From Negativicutes bacterium (lineage in GTDB: Bacteria > Bacillota > Negativicutes > JAGOZY01), in contig JAGOZY010000016.1 of assembly GCA_018058445.1 (NCBI GenBank), forward strand, positions 1-9,684: a stretch of 9,684 nucleotides of DNA, in the 5' to 3' direction. The notes beneath the pieces are model-generated. The model ran no database searches. It worked only from the letters and a program-made list of their open reading frames with translations, and was not told the origin of the DNA. Below, piece by piece: positions 6,820-9,684 of this stretch; positions within the stretch are counted from its first letter, which is position 1, and every line of letters begins with the position of its first letter. Made by a program: the position numbers and the translations under genes.

Positions 6820-6892
6820 CGTAAAAAGCCTTCCCCTTCTCTTCTACTTCTGCTCACACAAGATTTCTCCTGCAACTTACAAATAAATCATG
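6820..6892 (-). other. Spacer between the rplT terminator and the ktrB-like gene A
   Basis: I searched this stretch for a promoter to drive the potassium genes downstream of the strong rplT terminator. No pair of -35 and -10 boxes with acceptable spacing stands out. It is purine-rich on the coding strand. Either the promoter is non-canonical or the genes depend on read-through. Confidence 0.4.
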
Positions 6893-6920
6893 AAAGAGCC
6901 GCCCCAAAGGGCGGCTCTTT
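6893..6920 (-). terminator. Rho-independent terminator after rplT
   Basis: A perfect 12-bp inverted repeat: AAAGAGCCGCCC (6893-6904) and GGGCGGCTCTTT (6909-6920), with a 4-base loop. On the minus strand it ends CTCTTT and then a T-rich, interrupted tail. It sits 14 bases after the rplT stop and should end most infC-rpmI-rplT transcripts. The plus-strand tail is also T-rich, so it could act in both directions. Confidence 0.9.
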
Positions 6921-6934
6921 TCTTAAATTTTAAC

Positions 6935-7291
6935 TTATGCCAGTTCTTTTTTTGCAGCTTCCACTAATTTAGTAAAAGCAGCAGCATCATGAACTGCAAT
7001 ATCAGCCAACATTTTACGATTGATTAAAATATCTGCTTTTTTCAATCCGTACATGAATTGGCTATAAGAAATGCCATTAATGCGGCTAGCAGCATTAATA
7101 CGGGCAATCCAAAGCTTACGGAAATCACCTTTTTTAGTTCGGCGATCTGAACGGGCATAATATAATGCTTTCATTACAGCTTGGTTTGCAGTTTTAAAAA
7201 GCTTACTACGAGCTCCTACATAACCTTTTGAAAGCTTTAAAATTTTCTTATGACGACGATGGGCGGTTACCCCTGTTTTAATTCTAGGCAT
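6935..7291 (-). CDS. rplT: 50S ribosomal protein L20
   Basis: L20 is an early-assembly protein of the large subunit that binds 23S rRNA. In Bacillus it also represses its own operon by binding the infC leader. The protein is 118 residues, the standard length, and starts [20 protein letters not shown]. The long basic N-terminal helix is followed by the globular C-terminal domain ([20 protein letters not shown], then [20 protein letters not shown]). The ATG at 7291 has a GGAGGAGG site at 7299-7306, 7 bases upstream. It is the last gene of the infC operon, 46 bases after rpmI, and is followed by a strong terminator. Confidence 0.99.
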   Translation of the reverse strand: MPRIKTGVTAHRRHKKILKLSKGYVGARSKLFKTANQAVMKALYYARSDRRTKKGDFRKLWIARINAASRINGISYSQFMYGLKKADILINRKMLADIAVHDAAAFTKLVEAAKKELA

Positions 7292-7320
7292 CGTACTTCC
7301 TCCTCCACTTTTTAACGAAC

Positions 7321-7342
7321 CTTAAGTTGAAATCAACTTAAG
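7321..7342 (-). repeat. Perfect 10-bp inverted repeat overlapping the rpmI stop codon
   Basis: CTTAAGTTGA (7321-7330) and TCAACTTAAG (7333-7342) are exact reverse complements separated by two bases. The rpmI TAA (7340-7338) lies inside the 5' arm of the RNA hairpin. No T-run follows, so it is not an ordinary terminator. It lies 15 bases upstream of the rplT ribosome binding site and may act in RNA stability, processing or coupling between rpmI and rplT. Confidence 0.8.
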
Positions 7343-7535
7343 CGTATGGCAACATCCGGCTTACACGCGTATGATCAGATTTGCTGACCAAAGTTGCTTT
7401 ACGCAAATTGCGTTTACGCTTCGGAGATTTTTTCTCTAGGATATGTTGTTTATTTGATTTAGAACGTTTAAATTCACCACTACCAGTTAGGCTAAAACGC
7501 TTTGCAGCGCTACGACGAGTTTTCATTTTCGGCAT
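7338..7535 (-). CDS. rpmI: 50S ribosomal protein L35
   Basis: A small, highly basic large-subunit protein of 65 residues, the usual length. Recognised by the start [20 protein letters not shown], the central [20 protein letters not shown] and the C-terminal [18 protein letters not shown] lies 9 bases before the ATG. It is 26 bases after infC, in the conserved infC-rpmI-rplT order. Its stop codon is embedded in an inverted repeat. Confidence 0.99.
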   Translation of the reverse strand: MPKMKTRRSAAKRFSLTGSGEFKRSKSNKQHILEKKSPKRKRNLRKATLVSKSDHTRVSRMLPYA

Positions 7536-7561
7536 ATTGATAAGCCCCTTTCTATAGTACC

Positions 7562-8086
7562 TTATTCTTTACTAAGCTTAGGCGCCAAAATCATAATCAT
7601 ATTACGACCTTCAAGCTTTGGCTCTCGTTCCATAATAGCAAGATCTTTAACGTCTTCACCCATGCGCTTTAAAATATCAAGCCCTAAATCAGGATGAGAG
7701 AGCTCTCTTCCGCGGAACATAATGACAGCTTTCACTTTATCACCATCGGCGAGAAAGCGTTGTGCATTACGCAATTTCACTTGATAGTCATGATCTTCAA
7801 TCTTCGGACGAAGCTTTACTTCTTTTACATCAAAAGTTTTTTGCTTCTTACGAGCTTCTCGGTCTTTTTTCTGCTGTTCATAACGGAATTTACCGTAATC
7901 CATGATCCGGCAAACTGGTGGCTTCGCCGTAGGTGCAACTTCCACCAAATCAAGATTAGCTTCTAAGGCTTTCGCCAAAGCTTCCTGAAGGCTCATCACG
8001 CCTAATTGTTCCCCATTTTCAGCAGTAACACGTACTTCTCTTGCCCGGATTTCATCGTTAATGCGCATTGATTCTTTACTGATAAT
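7562..8086 (-). CDS. infC: Translation initiation factor IF-3, ATT start
   Basis: IF3 binds the 30S subunit, prevents premature 50S joining and checks start codon and initiator tRNA. I place the start at the ATT at 8086, giving 174 residues beginning [21 protein letters not shown]. subtilis IF3 starts MISK from the same rare codon, and AAGGGG (8097-8092) lies 5 bases upstream. The first in-frame ATG at 8068 is too far from this site. A longer frame from an ATG at 8176 would run through the leader terminator and is not credible. The N-terminal domain is about 9-78 ([20 protein letters not shown], then [10 protein letters not shown]), followed by a lysine-rich linker. The C-terminal domain is about 85-170 ([47 protein letters not shown]). 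The rare start suggests IF3 autoregulation in addition to leader attenuation. Confidence 0.96.
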   Translation of the reverse strand: MISKESMRINDEIRAREVRVTAENGEQLGVMSLQEALAKALEANLDLVEVAPTAKPPVCRIMDYGKFRYEQQKKDREARKKQKTFDVKEVKLRPKIEDHDYQVKLRNAQRFLADGDKVKAVIMFRGRELSHPDLGLDILKRMGEDVKDLAIMEREPKLEGRNMIMILAPKLSKE

Positions 8087-8097
8087 ATTCACCCCTT
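8087..8097 (-). promoter_or_regulatory. Ribosome binding site that fixes the ATT start of infC
   Basis: The minus strand reads AAGGGGTGAAT immediately before ATT ATC AGT AAA. The purine core ends 5 bases before the ATT and 23 bases before the first ATG. This spacing rules out the ATG at 8068 as the main start. Confidence 0.85.
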
Positions 8098-8103
8098 TTT
8101 CCT

Positions 8104-8141
8104 GAATAAATAAAAAGCAGTACGGACACATCCGCACTGCT
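8104..8141 (-). terminator. Attenuator terminator in the infC leader
   Basis: AGCAGTGCGGA (8141-8131) pairs with TCCGTACTGCT (8126-8116) with one G-U pair and a 4-base loop, followed by TTTTTATTTATT. It sits about 30 bases before the infC start. It is the expected target of L20-mediated attenuation, and may also trap read-through from thrS, which has no other terminator visible. Confidence 0.93.
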
Positions 8142-8236
8142 CTTCCTACAAGGAAATTTGTCGTTGTCGCCGACAAGCAAACCTACTATCCAAAAGGGAT
8201 ATAGGTGAGAAGCGGATGGCTTCTACTTCGTTCACA
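8104..8236 (-). promoter_or_regulatory. L20-type autoregulatory leader of infC-rpmI-rplT
   Basis: A structured 5' leader, expected from Bacillus to be bound by excess L20 so that transcription stops early. Downstream from the promoter there is a hairpin AGAAGC-CATCC-GCTTCT. Next comes an interrupted stem, CCTA then TATCC pairing with GGATA then TAGG. A short symmetrical element, TTGTCG-G-CGACAA, overlaps a tandem CGACAACGACAA. A TTCCT-TGT-AGGAA hairpin follows, then the terminator. The order of promoter, leader, terminator and infC matches the known L20 leader family. I have not aligned it base by base, and the transcription start is inferred from the promoter. Confidence 0.85.
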
Positions 8237-8242
8237 AGTTCT

Positions 8243-8271
8243 AGGATACCCTATTTCTTACAAAAAGTCAA
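8243..8271 (-). promoter_or_regulatory. Sigma-A promoter of the infC operon
   Basis: On the minus strand, TTGACT (8271-8266), a spacer of exactly 17 bases, and TATCCT (8248-8243). The -35 box lies 2 bases after the thrS stop codon. Transcription would begin near 8237, at the head of the structured leader. Confidence 0.85.
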
Positions 8272-8273
8272 TA

Positions 8274-9684
8274 CTAGCCTTGCTTTACTTCAACTTCCTG
8301 CAAAAGTTCGGCTAAGAAATCTTCCGATTTTTTGGCTCCTAAGTCGATTCCGCCATATTTTCGAATAGCGACAGTGCCTTCTTCCATTTCTTTATCACCA
8401 AGAACAAGTAGATAAGGTACTTTCTCCATCTGACCCTGCCGGATTTTATAGCCGACCTTCTCATTACGTTCATCAAGTTCAACACGAATTTTCGCATCTT
8501 TGAGAAGCCTCATAATACTTTTTGCGTATTCGTTTTGGCGATCAGTAATCGTCAAAATACGTACCTGAACTGGAGCTAGCCAAGTTGGAAAAGCACCCGC
8601 ATAGTGTTCAATCAAAATACCGATAAATCGCTCCATACTTCCATAGACAACCCGATGAATCATAACTGGACGATGCTTTTGTCCATCCTCACCAACATAG
8701 TCGATATCAAATCGCTCTGGCATCTGCATATCCAACTGAATCGTGCCGCACTGCCAAGTTCTTCCTAATGAATCCTCCAAATGAAAGTCGATTTTCGGAC
8801 CATAGAAAGCGCCGTCACCTTCATTAATTCGATACTCCAGTCCCCGATCATCCATGGCCGCTTTCAAGGCATTGGTAGTTAACTCCCAAACTTCATCAGA
8901 GCCCATTGCTTTCTCCGGTTTGGTACTCAGTTCAATTCGATATTTAAGGCCAAAAGTACGGTAAACTTCATCGAAAAGTCCCATTGTATTTTGGATTTCT
9001 TCTTTGATCTGCTCCGGTAGCATAAAGATATGAGCATCATCTTGAGTAAAAGCTCTCACCCGCATCAGGCCATGAAGCGCACCGGATAGCTCATGTCGAT
9101 GAACCAAGCCAAGCTCCGCATAGCGAAGTGGGAATTCCTTATAACTATGATGCGTGGCTTTATAAGTCAAAATCGATCCTGGACAATTCATCGGTTTAAT
9201 TGCATAGCCCATTTCATCAATCTGAGTAAAGTACATATTTTCTCGATAATGATCCCAATGACCTGACTGCTTCCACAACTCTTCGTTTAAGATAATCGGA
9301 GTTCGGATCTCTTGATAGTCATAACGGAAGTGAACGTCCCGCCAAAATTTTTCCAATTCATTTCGGATTGCCATTCCTTTTGGCAAGAAAAATGGGAAGC
9401 CCGGCCCTTCTTCTTGAATCGTAAACAAATTAAGCTCACGACCTAATTTTCGATGATCCCGTTTAGCCGCTTCTTCAAGCATATGCAGGTAAGCATCTAA
9501 GTCCGCTTTCTTCTCAAAAGATGTTCCATAAATCCGTTGCAGCATCTTGTTTTTCTCGCTGCCCCGCCAGTAGGCTCCGGCAATGCTCTGTAGCTTGATT
9601 GCTTTGACCTTACCTGTGCTCATCACATGCGGCCCTGCACACAGATCCGTAAAGTCGCCTTGAGTGTATAGGGAAATTTCCGCA
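8274..9684 (-). CDS. thrS: Threonyl-tRNA synthetase, C-terminal 469 residues (cut by window edge)
   Basis: ThrRS charges tRNA-Thr in the cytoplasm. The frame is open to the window edge, so it does not start at the GTG near 9626. The upstream codons read AEISLYTQGDFTDLCAGPHV, the end of the second additional (editing) domain, which normally continues back to a TGS domain. The catalytic core follows: motif 1 region (GPGFPFFLPKGMAIRNELEK), motif 2 (RHELSGALHGLMRVRAFTQD) and motif 3 (GSMERFIGILIEHY). The zinc ligands of the family are visible as the Cys of MNCPGS, the His of DDAHIF and the His of MIHRVVYG. The anticodon-binding domain starts near WLAPVQVRIL and ends EVEVKQG. About 170 N-terminal residues are missing. 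The downstream gene infC has its own promoter, so thrS is probably a separate unit. Confidence 0.97.
   Translation of the reverse strand, partial: AEISLYTQGDFTDLCAGPHVMSTGKVKAIKLQSIAGAYWRGSEKNKMLQRIYGTSFEKKADLDAYLHMLEEAAKRDHRKLGRELNLFTIQEEGPGFPFFLPKGMAIRNELEKFWRDVHFRYDYQEIRTPIILNEELWKQSGHWDHYRENMYFTQIDEMGYAIKPMNCPGSILTYKATHHSYKEFPLRYAELGLVHRHELSGALHGLMRVRAFTQDDAHIFMLPEQIKEEIQNTMGLFDEVYRTFGLKYRIELSTKPEKAMGSDEVWELTTNALKAAMDDRGLEYRINEGDGAFYGPKIDFHLEDSLGRTWQCGTIQLDMQMPERFDIDYVGEDGQKHRPVMIHRVVYGSMERFIGILIEHYAGAFPTWLAPVQVRILTITDRQNEYAKSIMRLLKDAKIRVELDERNEKVGYKIRQGQMEKVPYLLVLGDKEMEEGTVAIRKYGGIDLGAKKSEDFLAELLQEVEVKQG

Noticed and set aside
6594..6875. 93-codon minus-strand frame overlapping the start of the first ktrB-like gene
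   Set aside because: It has no recognisable family, lies mostly inside the ktrB-like gene in another frame, and has no properly placed ribosome binding site.
8087..8176. N-terminal extension of infC from an upstream ATG
   Set aside because: It would be translated from the leader and through its terminator hairpin, has no homology to IF3, and leaves the AAGGGG ribosome binding site unexplained.
8274..9626. thrS starting at the GTG near 9626
   Set aside because: The reading frame upstream stays open to the window edge and encodes conserved ThrRS residues (SLYTQGDFTDLCAGPHV), so the gene is simply cut by the window.
1..9684. Mobile elements, CRISPR arrays, tRNA or rRNA genes, phage defence genes
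   Set aside because: No transposase, integrase, regularly spaced repeats, tRNA cloverleaf or defence-like protein is visible; all long frames are housekeeping or potassium transport genes.

Overview
All convincing genes in this window lie on the minus strand, in transcription order thrS (3' part only) > infC > rpmI > rplT > ktrB-like gene A > ktrB-like gene B > ktrA > SpoU-family rRNA methyltransferase > pheS > pheT (5' part only). The organism is most likely a Bacillota (Firmicutes) bacterium, probably a Clostridia-class relative. The evidence is the T-box riboswitch before pheS, the L20-type attenuator leader before infC, the ATT-initiated IF3 beginning MISK as in Bacillus, the strong AAGGAGG-type ribosome binding sites, and a methyltransferase-pheS-pheT order like that of B. 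subtilis ysgA-pheS-pheT. From memory, some Clostridia also carry TrkH/TrkA genes between rplT and this methyltransferase. The genus cannot be fixed from the sequence alone.

Right part (8274-9684): the C-terminal three quarters of threonyl-tRNA synthetase. Its stop codon is followed within 2 bases by the -35 box of a good sigma-A promoter. That promoter drives a roughly 150-base structured leader ending in an intrinsic terminator, and then infC-rpmI-rplT (IF3, L35, L20; 6935-8086). This is the classical L20-autoregulated operon, closed by a perfect 12-bp terminator hairpin at 6893-6920.

Middle part (3295-6793): a potassium-uptake cassette with two tandem KtrB/TrkH-family membrane subunits and one KtrA-type RCK gating subunit. 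The two membrane subunits are clear paralogues, but the upstream one has lost the family's TRTAG motif in its third pore loop. A 9-codon upstream ORF overlaps the first ktrB start as ATGA, and two back-to-back hairpins sit in the 82-base gap between the two ktrB genes. The SpoU/TrmH methyltransferase (2517-3293) follows ktrA by one base and is probably co-transcribed with it.

Left part (1-2516): a 425-base gap contains an extended -10 promoter and a complete phenylalanine T-box riboswitch (UUC specifier, T-box core, terminator). This controls pheS-pheT, the two subunits of phenylalanyl-tRNA synthetase. Overall the window is a translation neighbourhood (two aminoacyl-tRNA synthetases, an initiation factor, two 50S proteins, an rRNA methylase) interrupted by a potassium channel module. 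There are no mobile elements, CRISPR arrays, tRNA or rRNA genes. Most of it is ordinary core genome. The best candidates for something less described are the divergent KtrB pair and the small cis elements around it.
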